A stretch of 5,750 bases of DNA from Chloroflexota bacterium. Its GTDB lineage: Bacteria > Chloroflexota > Anaerolineae > JACRMK01. Shown piece by piece: positions 1-5,664 of this stretch. The notes under the pieces are model-generated. The model saw nothing but the letters and a program-made list of their open reading frames with translations. It had not been told where the DNA came from and did not search any database. The DNA lies in NCBI GenBank assembly GCA_016200765.1, contig JACQEC010000269.1, positions 1-5,750 of the forward strand. The letters run 5' to 3'. The position numbers and the translations under genes are program-made. Within the stretch, counting starts at the first letter, position 1; each line of letters opens with the position of its first letter.

Positions 1-193
1 CCCGTAAGAGCGACATCGCCGATTCCGACAATGACACGTTCGCAAGTCCATCTGCACGACTCCTTGACTCAGAATCCGTCAAGGAATCTTGCATCGAATT
101 TTGCTTAAATGCCCTGTGCCTCATTAAAGGGACACTACCGTATCTTCTGGCTGATGTATAACCCAGTCGAAGGGCGATTCACGATTACAGACC
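1..193. other. Upstream region without a supported gene
   Basis: No gene can be supported here. Three frames stay open from the left edge: plus frame 1 to a stop at 106-108, plus frame 3 to a stop at 159-161, and a minus-strand frame starting with ATG at 94 and running off the edge. None gives a recognisable protein, and the minus-strand ATG has no Shine-Dalgarno site. One of them could be the end of a neighbouring gene. The clearest structure is the dyad at 58-88. I found no convincing promoter for the ABC transporter gene. TATAAC at 157-162 resembles a -10 box but lacks a matching -35 box at a normal distance. Confidence 0.5.
58..88. repeat. Inverted repeat upstream of the ABC transporter gene
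   Basis: Arms TCCTTGAC (61-68) and GTCAAGGA (78-85) are exact reverse complements around a 9-base centre. Beyond one mismatch (60/86) the match continues for two more pairs (58-59 with 87-88), giving a 31-base imperfect palindrome. It could be an operator for a dimeric regulator of the transporter gene 106 bases downstream, or a hairpin at the end of an upstream transcript. No T-run follows immediately, so an ordinary intrinsic terminator is unlikely. Confidence 0.45.
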
Positions 194-2083
194 ATGCTCA
201 AAATCCCTACGCGAGAGTCCTTGGAAAGCCGCCGCGCGCGCCTGCTGAAGGAAGTGGCCGACAAGCGGGTCAAGGTCGCGGACGCGGTCCGCAACATCCG
301 CCGCGCCTTTGGCCTGGTCGGGCAGGCGCACCCGCCTTCGGCGCTAGTGATGGCCGCCTGCACGCTGGTCGGCGCGCTGTTGCCGGCCAGCCAGGCGTGG
401 GTTGGCAAGCTCATCGTGGACGCGGTTGTGCAAGCCATCAGCACCCACAGCGGCGCGGAGACGGGTATGCAGTCTGTCCTGCCGTTGCTCGTGGTCGAGT
501 TTGTGCTGTTGATGCTGCAAGCCGGAAACGGACAGGCGCGTACGCTGGCCGAGCATGTGCTTCACGCGCGCCTGAACATGTCGCTCAACACGCGCATCAT
601 CCGCAAGGCGCTTGCCCTCGACCTGACGTACTTCGAGAATGCCGAATATTACGATAAGCTGCAAAATGCCCGCCGCGAAGCCGACTGGCGCGGCCTGCAA
701 ATTGTCAACGGCAGCTTCTATTTGGCTCAGAACACGTTGATGCTGTTATCGTTCGGCGTGCTGTTGGTGCGCTTCAGCCCGTGGCTGGCCGTTATCCTGT
801 TCGCGGCTACGATTCCGGCATTTATCGTGCAGAACCAGTATGCCGAACTGAACTTCCGCGTGCTCTCCTGGCGCGCGCCCGAAGCGCGCAAGCTGAACTA
901 CCTCGAATATCTGCTCACCGACTACGACGCGGCCAAAGAGGTCAAGCTGTTCGGATTGGGCGAGCCGCTGTTGGGGCGCTATACGAATCTATTCTGGAAG
1001 TTCATGATGCAGGATCAATCTATCGCCCAGCGGCGCAGTCTCGCCTCGTTTGGGTGGGGCCTGCTGGCGACCCTCTCGTATTATGGCTCGTACGCCTGGA
1101 TTGCACTGCGCGCGACCGCCGGCGGCATCACGCTTGGCGATATGACGCTCTACCTTGGCCTGTTCCGCAGCAGCCAGTCGGCCTTTGAAGCGATCTTTCA
1201 CGGCTTGAGCGAGCTCTACGAGAACGGCCTGTTCATGAGCAATCTGTTCAGCTTTCTGGCGCTGGAGCCGCAGATGGTTATAGCGGCCCAGCCACGGCCT
1301 GCGCCCAGGGCCATCCGGCAAGGTATCGAGTTCCGGCATGTCTCGTTCCGCTACAGCGGCGCGGCTCGCAACGGCTCCGGCGACTACGCCCTGCATGACG
1401 TGAGCCTCACCATCCGACCGGGCGAGAAGGTGGCTCTCGTCGGGCCGAACGGCGCGGGCAAGACCACGCTGATCAAACTGCTGACGCGGCTCTACGACCC
1501 GACTGAAGGGCAGATTTTACTGGACGGGGTTGACCTGCGCGAGTATGACCTGGGCGAACTGCGCCAACGTATCGGCGTCATCTTTCAGGATTTTGTGCGC
1601 TACCACCTGCCCGCGTCAGAGAACGTGGGCTTCGGCCAGATCGAGGCGCTCGACGACCGCCCGCGCATTGTAGGCGCGGCGCAGAAGAGCGGCGCGCACT
1701 CAGTCATTGACGCCCTGCCGGAGCAGTACGAAACGATGCTGGGGCGTTGGTTCAGCAAGGGGCGCGACCTGTCCGGCGGGGAATGGCAGAAGATCGCACT
1801 GGCGCGCGCCTTCATGCGCGACTGCGAGGTGCTGGTGCTGGATGAGCCGACGGCCGCGCTGGACGCGGAGAACGAGTTGAAGGTCTTCCAACAGTTCCGC
1901 GAACTGACGATCGGCAAGACGGCCGTGCTCATCAGTCATCGCTTCAGCACCGTGCGCATGGCCGACCGAATCTTCGTCATTGACCACGGCGCGCTGACGG
2001 AGCAAGGCACGCACGAAGAACTCCTCGCGCTCGGCGGGACCTATGCGCGGCTGTTCACCTTGCAGGCGGAGTCGTACCGATAG
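194..2083 (+). CDS. ABC exporter, fused membrane and ATP-binding domains
   Basis: This 629-residue protein is a half-transporter of the ABC exporter (ABCB/MsbA-like) type. It should work as a dimer in the cytoplasmic membrane, using ATP to move a substrate outward. Residues 1-47 form a basic, probably helical cytoplasmic extension. Hydrophobic segments follow at about 50-70, 94-112, 177-193, 197-213, 284-305 and 315-325. The conserved coupling stretch AKEVKLFGL is at 247-255. The ATPase domain (about 377-620) is intact: A-loop Tyr387, Walker A GPNGAGKTT (417-425), Q-loop Gln465, signature LSGGE (526-530), Walker B ending at Asp550 with catalytic Glu551, D-loop AALD (554-557) and H-loop His582. 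Active ATP hydrolysis is therefore expected. ATG 194 is the only reasonable start: an in-frame stop lies at 152-154 and no start codon lies between. Its ribosome site is poor, since the nearest AAGGG is 19 bases away. The substrate cannot be read from the sequence; lipids, peptides and drugs are all possible. Confidence 0.93.
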   Translation: MLKIPTRESLESRRARLLKEVADKRVKVADAVRNIRRAFGLVGQAHPPSALVMAACTLVGALLPASQAWVGKLIVDAVVQAISTHSGAETGMQSVLPLLVVEFVLLMLQAGNGQARTLAEHVLHARLNMSLNTRIIRKALALDLTYFENAEYYDKLQNARREADWRGLQIVNGSFYLAQNTLMLLSFGVLLVRFSPWLAVILFAATIPAFIVQNQYAELNFRVLSWRAPEARKLNYLEYLLTDYDAAKEVKLFGLGEPLLGRYTNLFWKFMMQDQSIAQRRSLASFGWGLLATLSYYGSYAWIALRATAGGITLGDMTLYLGLFRSSQSAFEAIFHGLSELYENGLFMSNLFSFLALEPQMVIAAQPRPAPRAIRQGIEFRHVSFRYSGAARNGSGDYALHDVSLTIRPGEKVALVGPNGAGKTTLIKLLTRLYDPTEGQILLDGVDLREYDLGELRQRIGVIFQDFVRYHLPASENVGFGQIEALDDRPRIVGAAQKSGAHSVIDALPEQYETMLGRWFSKGRDLSGGEWQKIALARAFMRDCEVLVLDEPTAALDAENELKVFQQFRELTIGKTAVLISHRFSTVRMADRIFVIDHGALTEQGTHEELLALGGTYARLFTLQAESYR

Positions 2084-2139
2084 CCGCGCACCGGCGGATA
2101 GCCCGACAAAACCACTCATCTATTCAGGCTTAAAGGCTT

Positions 2140-3333
2140 ATGACTAAGCAGCCCCTCGACGATATTCGCGTACTAGACCTGTCCCGCGTGCTGGCCGGGC
2201 CCTACTGCACGATGATGCTCGCCGACCTCGGCGCAGAGGTGATCAAGGTGGAACAGCCGGGGCGCGGCGATGAGTCGCGCCAGTGGGGGCCGCCCTTTGT
2301 TGGCGGAGAGAGCGCGTACTTCCTCGGCATCAACCGCAACAAGCAAGACATTACGCTCAATCTTCAGCATGAGCGCGGCCGCCAGTTGGTGCGTGAGTTG
2401 GTACCACACGCCGACGTGCTGGTGGAGAATTTCAAGCTCGGCTCGATGGAAGAATGGGGCCTCGGCTACGAATCGCTCAAAGCGCTGAACCCTCGCCTTG
2501 TCTATTGCAACATTAGCGGCTATGGCAACGATGGCCCCAAGGCGGGACTGCCGGGTTACGATTTTATTCTCGAAGCGGAGGCCGGCTTCATGTCGCTCAA
2601 TGGGCCGGTTGAAGGGCCGCCGATGCGCGCACCTCTTGCGATCATTGACCTGACGACGGGCATGTTCGCCGCCACGGCGATCATCGCGGCTTTGCGCGTG
2701 CGCGACAGCACCGGCATCGGCCAGCGTGTTGACCTATCTTTGCTGGAGTCACAGGTTGCATGGCTCGCGACGGTTGCCAGCAATTACTGGGTTGGCGGCA
2801 AGCCGCCTCGGCGCTTTGGCAATGGGCACGGTACGGTCGTGCCCTATGAGGTGTTTAAAGCCAAGGACGACTTTCTCGCGCTAGGTGTTGGCAACGACAG
2901 CCAGTTCCGCCGTGTCTGCCAGGCGCTGAACCGACCCGAAATGGCGGACGATGCGCGCTTCGCGAGCAACCCGAAGCGCGTCGAAAACCGCCCCCAGCTG
3001 ATTGAGATGATGCAGGCGGAGTTTGAAACAGCGGACGCGGACGAGTGGGTCAGCCGCTTGCGCCCGCTGGGCGTGCCGATCGGGCGCATCAACAGCGTTG
3101 ACCGCGTGCTGAACGACCCGCAGGTGCTGCACCGCCAGATGGTCGTCGAGGTGGAGCACCCGACCGCCGGCCCGGTCAGGGTGGTTGGTGTGCCGTACAA
3201 GTTTAGCGAGACGCCCGCCTTGATCAAGAGCGCGCCACCGACACTCGGCCAGCATACCGGCGCTGTCCTACAGCGCCTGCTGGGGTACTCGGCAGAGGAC
3301 ATCGAGCGACTGCGCGCGGCGGACGTGATCTAG
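2140..3333 (+). CDS. CaiB/BaiF family III CoA-transferase
   Basis: This 397-residue protein has the full length of a family III CoA-transferase, a cytoplasmic enzyme that moves coenzyme A between carboxylic acids and forms interlocked dimers. Visible family features are LDLSRVLAGPYCTMMLADLG (12-31), the GAEVIKVEQPG region (31-41), and the catalytic aspartate, Asp170, in IIDLTTG (168-174), equivalent to Asp169 of formyl-CoA transferase. LGQHT (369-373) lies near the C-terminus. The glycine-rich loop of oxalate-type formyl-CoA transferases is absent; the matching region reads GVGNDSQF (249-256). HGTVVPYEVFKAKD (230-243) and LNDPQVLH (324-331) resemble, from memory, succinyl-CoA:glutarate or succinyl-CoA:dicarboxylate CoA-transferases. 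A dicarboxylate substrate is therefore my best guess, with crotonobetainyl-CoA or malate-type enzymes as alternatives. The gene begins 56 bases after the ABC transporter gene on the same strand, with no terminator between, so they may share a transcript. AAAGG at 2132-2136 is a poor ribosome site, only 3 bases from ATG. Confidence 0.93.
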   Translation: MTKQPLDDIRVLDLSRVLAGPYCTMMLADLGAEVIKVEQPGRGDESRQWGPPFVGGESAYFLGINRNKQDITLNLQHERGRQLVRELVPHADVLVENFKLGSMEEWGLGYESLKALNPRLVYCNISGYGNDGPKAGLPGYDFILEAEAGFMSLNGPVEGPPMRAPLAIIDLTTGMFAATAIIAALRVRDSTGIGQRVDLSLLESQVAWLATVASNYWVGGKPPRRFGNGHGTVVPYEVFKAKDDFLALGVGNDSQFRRVCQALNRPEMADDARFASNPKRVENRPQLIEMMQAEFETADADEWVSRLRPLGVPIGRINSVDRVLNDPQVLHRQMVVEVEHPTAGPVRVVGVPYKFSETPALIKSAPPTLGQHTGAVLQRLLGYSAEDIERLRAADVI

Positions 3334-3358
3334 GGCGGCGCTCGCGCCGGACGAAAAC

Positions 3359-3384
3359 AAAGCCCCGGCGAACCGGGGCTTTTT
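3359..3384. terminator. Bidirectional intrinsic terminator
   Basis: A perfect 10-bp stem, AAAGCCCCGG (3359-3368) with CCGGGGCTTT (3373-3382), closes a CGAA loop. On the plus strand the T-run reaches 3384, ending the CoA-transferase transcript 25 bases after its stop codon. On the minus strand the same stem is followed by TTTGTTTT, so it can also end the cold-shock transcript arriving from the right. A smaller hairpin (CGGCG, CTCG, CGCCG at 3336-3349) lies just before it on the plus strand. The position between two converging genes fits a shared terminator. Confidence 0.9.
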
Positions 3385-3400
3385 GCTGGGTGCAATTTTC

Positions 3401-3439
3401 AGGGCCTCACGAAGGACTCTGGTACTGAGGGCCTCACGA
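3401..3439. repeat. Pair of 12-base direct repeats after the cold-shock gene
   Basis: AGGGCCTCACGA occurs at 3401-3412 and exactly again at 3428-3439, 27 bases apart. The pair lies between the cold-shock stop codon and the shared terminator, so it would be in the 3' untranslated end of the cold-shock mRNA. It may be a small local duplication. Nothing shows a function. Confidence 0.6.
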
Positions 3440-3447
3440 GGGCCGTC

Positions 3448-3660
3448 TTACACCATCTTGGACACATCTACGGCTTGCAAGCCTTTTGGGCCCTGCACGA
3501 CATTGAACTCCACCTTGTCACCTTCGTCGAGGTTGCGATACCCTTCGCCACGGATATTCGTATAATGGACGAAGACATCCTCACCGCTATCGGGTGTGAT
3601 GAAGCCAAAGCCTTTGACACGGTTGAACCATTTCACTGTACCCGCCACACGTTCTGCCAC
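3448..3660 (-). CDS. Cold-shock protein (single CSD domain)
   Basis: This is a 70-residue, single-domain cold-shock protein, a small cytoplasmic beta-barrel that binds single-stranded RNA and DNA and typically loosens mRNA structure. Trp11 and Phe12 lie in GTVKWFN (7-13), RNP1 is KGFGFI (16-21) and RNP2 is VFVHY (29-33). The tail GPKGLQAVDV (57-66) is typical, and the length matches the family's usual 65-75 residues. The frame stays open upstream to an ATG at 3822, but that ATG precedes the -10 box of the gene's promoter, so I reject it. GTG at 3660 starts exactly where family similarity begins and follows a strong GAAAGGAGGT site. The 13-base spacing is longer than usual. The promoter at 3812-3841 and a leader of about 145 bases suggest regulation through the mRNA leader, as known for cspA of E. 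coli. The family has many paralogues, so no specific symbol is given. Confidence 0.95.
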   Translation of the reverse strand: MAERVAGTVKWFNRVKGFGFITPDSGEDVFVHYTNIRGEGYRNLDEGDKVEFNVVQGPKGLQAVDVSKMV

Positions 3661-3805
3661 GCTGGATGATTTACCTCCTTTCGCGGAAAAGTCCGTAGCC
3701 GTCGAACGATCAGGAAGGGTGCGCGCTTGGAGCCAGAGGTGATCAACTGAGGATGACAACGAGGCCGGAAACTCTCGACTTCCATGCGATCCGACACCTA
3801 CGGTC
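3661..3805 (-). promoter_or_regulatory. Long structured leader of the cold-shock mRNA
   Basis: If transcription starts about 7 bases after the -10 box (near 3805), the leader is about 145 nt, close to the long leader known for E. coli cspA. By hand, its first 25 bases fold onto the stretch just before the ribosome site. CCGUAG (3803-3798) pairs with CUACGG (3698-3693), GUCG (3795-3792) with CGAC (3704-3701), GAUC (3791-3788) with GAUC (3711-3708), and GGAAG (3783-3779) with CUUCC (3717-3713). In the enclosed loop, ACCUCU (3740-3735) could pair with GGAGGU of the ribosome site (one G-U pair), offering an alternative closed state. The pairings are directly visible; a temperature-responsive role is inference. 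Confidence 0.5.
3673..3682 (-). promoter_or_regulatory. Strong ribosome binding site of the cold-shock gene
   Basis: GAAAGGAGGT on the minus strand is a near-perfect Shine-Dalgarno match. The GGAGG core ends 13 bases before the GTG at 3660, which is long. No in-frame ATG, GTG or TTG lies closer, so the site supports that start despite the spacing. Confidence 0.8.
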
Positions 3806-3811
3806 TGTTTG

Positions 3812-3841
3812 AGTATAGACAAGCCATTGGAACGTTGTCAA
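3812..3841 (-). promoter_or_regulatory. Sigma-70-type promoter of the cold-shock gene
   Basis: On the minus strand, a consensus -35 box TTGACA (3841-3836) is followed by 18 bases and TATACT (3817-3812), one base off the -10 consensus. The -35 box begins 20 bases after the nuoN stop codon, so the cold-shock gene can be transcribed independently of nuoN. No terminator is visible between nuoN and this promoter, so read-through from nuoN is also possible. Confidence 0.85.
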
Positions 3842-3860
3842 ATGTCGCTGTGGCTGTCTT

Positions 3861-5312
3861 TCAGAAACGAACGATCTGTACCCACTGCAGGACAGGCGCG
3901 GGCAACAGGCCGAGCGCCAGTGTGCCAATGGCGGCGACAACAATCGCCACCGTCAGGGGACGGGCGACCGGTGACAGGCTGAAGGAGGCGTCTGCCGGGC
4001 GTGTGTACATGAGCGAGATCACGCGCAGGTAGTAGGCGAGTGAGACAACGCTGTTCAGCACACCAATCACGGCCAGCGGGATAAGGTTTTGCTGGATAGC
4101 CGCTGAGAAGATCAGCCATTTGCCCATCAGCCCTGCCGTGGGCGGGATGCCCGCCAGCGACAGCAAGAACAGGGTCATCACGGCGGCGAGCCGGGGATGG
4201 CGCATACTCAACCCGGCGAAGTCCGAGAGGTCCAACCGCTCCTCGCCAGTGCGCCCCAACGCAATCACCACCGACCATGCGCCGAGGTTCATGAACGTGT
4301 AGGCGAGCAGGTAAAAGAGTGCGGCCTCTAGGCCCTGCGCTGTGCCGGTGACGAGCGCAATCAAGATATACCCGGCGTGTGCAATGCCGGAGTAGGCCAA
4401 CAGCCGCTTGATATTGTTTTGCAGGAGCGCGGCGATATTGCCTACGGTCATTGTCAAGATAGCCAGCGCGGCCAGCGCGTTGCCCCAGTCGAGCCGCAGG
4501 GCGGGGGAGGGGAACGCGACAAACAACACGCGCGCCAAGGCCGCGAAGCCCGCCACCTTGGCGGCACTGCTCATGAACGCGGTAACGGAGGTCGGCGCGC
4601 CTTCATAGACATCCGGCGCCCAGGCATGGAATGGCGCGGCGGCGATCTTGAAGCCGAAGCCGATCAACAGCAGGGCCAGCCCGATCAGTGGCAGGGCGTT
4701 ACCGGCGATGGGCGTCTTGTCAAAGAAGGCGGCGATCATCGTCAGGTTGGTTGTGCCCGTCGTGCCAAACGTCAGCGCGATACCATAAAGCAGGAACGCG
4801 GAGGCGAAGCCGCCAAGCAGGAGATACTTCATGCCCGCCTCGCCGCTGGCGGCGCGCTCGCGCGCAAAGGCGGCCAGCACATAGAGCGAGAGCGAGAGCA
4901 GTTCGTAGCCGAGGAAGATTGTGATCAGGTCGTTGCTGGTCGCCATGACCATGCCGCCAGCCGTGACGAACAGCATCAGCACGTAATACTCGCCGCGGTT
5001 GAGGTTGTGTTGTTGGACATACGGAATCGAGAACAGAACCGACAACGCGGCGATGCCGAGCAGCAGCCACTCGAAGGCAAGGCCGAAGCCGTCTAACACG
5101 GCCATGCCTTCCAGCGTCGTCCCGCTTCGGCCAATCTGCAGGCTTGTTGCGGCGGCCGCGGCGGCGACGCCGGCCAGAGAGACATACGCGTTCAAGCCGC
5201 GCCGCTCCGCGCTTAGAAACAGGTCGAGGAGCAAGACAAACAGAGCGGCGCACGACAAAATGAGGATTGGCAGAATGACGGTGAAGTCAATTGATGGTAT
5301 GGGCATGGGCAC
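3861..5312 (-). CDS. nuoN: NADH-quinone oxidoreductase subunit N (complex I)
   Basis: This 483-residue protein is the NuoN antiporter-like subunit of respiratory complex I, a polytopic membrane protein that takes part in proton pumping driven by NADH-to-quinone electron transfer. Length and pattern are normal, with about 14 hydrophobic segments spread from residue 10 to 478. Key charged residues are present: Glu137 in LGYELLSLSLY, Lys222 in GFGFKIAAAPFHAW, Lys252 in SSAAKVAGF and Lys398 in GLMGKWLIF. I match these to Glu133, Lys217, Lys247 and Lys395 of E. coli NuoN. The signatures FHAWAPDVYEGAPT (228-241) and NNIKRLLAYSGIAHAGY (299-315) are intact, so it should be functional. GTG at 5312 and ATG at 5306 are both possible starts; AGGA at 5321-5318 lies 5 and 11 bases away, and two residues hang on the choice. 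Unusually, no nuoM or other nuo gene lies upstream. A promoter at 5352-5380 serves this gene alone. Confidence 0.96.
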   Translation of the reverse strand: MPMPIPSIDFTVILPILILSCAALFVLLLDLFLSAERRGLNAYVSLAGVAAAAAATSLQIGRSGTTLEGMAVLDGFGLAFEWLLLGIAALSVLFSIPYVQQHNLNRGEYYVLMLFVTAGGMVMATSNDLITIFLGYELLSLSLYVLAAFARERAASGEAGMKYLLLGGFASAFLLYGIALTFGTTGTTNLTMIAAFFDKTPIAGNALPLIGLALLLIGFGFKIAAAPFHAWAPDVYEGAPTSVTAFMSSAAKVAGFAALARVLFVAFPSPALRLDWGNALAALAILTMTVGNIAALLQNNIKRLLAYSGIAHAGYILIALVTGTAQGLEAALFYLLAYTFMNLGAWSVVIALGRTGEERLDLSDFAGLSMRHPRLAAVMTLFLLSLAGIPPTAGLMGKWLIFSAAIQQNLIPLAVIGVLNSVVSLAYYLRVISLMYTRPADASFSLSPVARPLTVAIVVAAIGTLALGLLPAPVLQWVQIVRF

Positions 5313-5334
5313 AGGTATCCTGGGGCTGCAACTT

Positions 5335-5365
5335 TCTCACGGCGTGTTTCAATTATATCGTGAGA
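5335..5365. promoter_or_regulatory. Inverted repeat bracketing the nuoN -10 box
   Basis: TCTCACG (5335-5341) and CGTGAGA (5359-5365) are exact reverse complements, with centres 24 bases apart. In nuoN orientation, one arm fills the end of the -35/-10 spacer and the other lies just after the predicted start of transcription near 5345. This is a plausible operator for a dimeric repressor. It could also form a stem in DNA with a 17-base loop. No regulator gene is in the window to pair with it. Confidence 0.45.
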
Positions 5366-5380
5366 TGACCTACATGCCAA
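5352..5380 (-). promoter_or_regulatory. Sigma-70-type promoter of nuoN
   Basis: On the minus strand, TTGGCA (5380-5375) lies 17 bases before a perfect TATAAT (5357-5352). Predicted transcription starts near 5345, giving a leader of about 33 bases before nuoN. This promoter supports nuoN being its own transcription unit rather than the tail of a larger nuo operon. Confidence 0.8.
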
Positions 5381-5444
5381 TCGCGCGAAACGGATGGGGT
5401 ATCACGCAGAATCGTCGGAGAGGTGAGGGGGTACGGGTAGGGAC

Positions 5445-5477
5445 AGACCCGAAGGGTTTTCAAAACCCTTCGGGTCT
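5445..5477. repeat. Perfect 33-base palindrome
   Basis: AGACCCGAAGGGTTTT (5445-5460) and AAAACCCTTCGGGTCT (5462-5477) are exact reverse complements around the single base C5461. A shorter flanking inverted repeat, GGTGAGG (5422-5428) with CCTCACC (5512-5518), surrounds it. Palindromes with this ACCCGAAGGGTTTT core are, to my recollection, spread through intergenic regions of Chloroflexota and some other genomes. It is probably an interspersed REP- or MITE-like element. It does not look like a standard terminator, because the A/T-rich part is at the tip of the stem rather than after it. Confidence 0.75.
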
Positions 5478-5511
5478 AACGGGGCAGGCTCTAGACGTGG
5501 CCGCTGCTTCG

Positions 5512-5578
5512 CCTCACCCCCGACCCCTCTCCCAAAGTATGGGCGATCGGAACTTCTCGCCGCGAAAGCGGGGGAGAA
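5512..5578. repeat. Repeat-like block with a GAAA-loop hairpin
   Basis: CCTCACCCCCGACCCCTCTC (5512-5531) has the look of a common intergenic repeat that normally closes on itself with a GGGAGAGGGG-type arm. Here TCTCCC (5528-5533) finds its partner GGGAGA only at 5572-5577. Between them, TTCTCGCCGC (5554-5563) pairs with GCGGGGGAGAA (5568-5578) around a GAAA loop (5564-5567), with one small internal loop. It looks like a diverged or interrupted copy of an interspersed element. The family assignment is from memory. Confidence 0.5.
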
Positions 5579-5635
5579 ACAGCGCGCCACGACGGCGACC
5601 CGGGGGTTTCGGCGATGAAAAAAAGCCCTGCGCTT

Positions 5636-5664
5636 TTGACCCTCAAATTATCCCATGCTATAAT
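5636..5664 (+). promoter_or_regulatory. Strong outward sigma-70 promoter at the right end
   Basis: TTGACC (5636-5641), a 17-base spacer and a perfect TATAAT (5659-5664) form a near-consensus promoter, reinforced by an extended -10 TGC at 5656-5658. Predicted start is near 5671, reading rightward out of the window. It is divergent from nuoN. The target gene lies beyond the edge. Confidence 0.8.

Noticed and set aside
3..161. Possible 3' end of a gene entering from the left
   Set aside because: The frame is open, but the 52 residues match nothing I know and two other frames are also open nearby, so it cannot be told from chance.
157..162. TATAAC as a -10 box for the ABC transporter gene
   Set aside because: No -35-like hexamer lies 16-18 bases upstream, and there is no extended -10 in the right position.
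109..657. Plus-strand open frame of 182 codons before and inside the ABC transporter gene
   Set aside because: It overlaps the well-supported exporter frame and gives an Arg/Gly/Ala/His-rich product without motifs.
3661..3822. 54-residue N-terminal extension of the cold-shock protein starting at ATG 3822
   Set aside because: The ATG lies upstream of the -10 box of a near-consensus promoter, the extension has no family likeness, and a strong ribosome site lies just before the GTG at 3660.
3838..4278. Minus-strand open frame of 146 codons inside the nuoN 3' half
   Set aside because: It is a shifted frame of nuoN, whose intact membrane protein frame explains the region.
4377..5096. Plus-strand open frame of 239 codons
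   Set aside because: It lies wholly antisense inside nuoN, has low-complexity Gln/Gly/Arg/Glu-rich composition, and has no recognisable domain. It is a by-product of GC-rich coding on the other strand.
5415..5580. CRISPR array or tRNA gene in the repeat-rich region
   Set aside because: There are no regularly spaced identical direct repeats and no cloverleaf. The structure is palindromic and of two different kinds.
5621..5637. AAAAGC/GCTTTT hairpin as a minus-strand terminator
   Set aside because: The stem is only six pairs, mostly A-T, and its arm overlaps the -35 box of the right-hand promoter. No gene ending there is seen.
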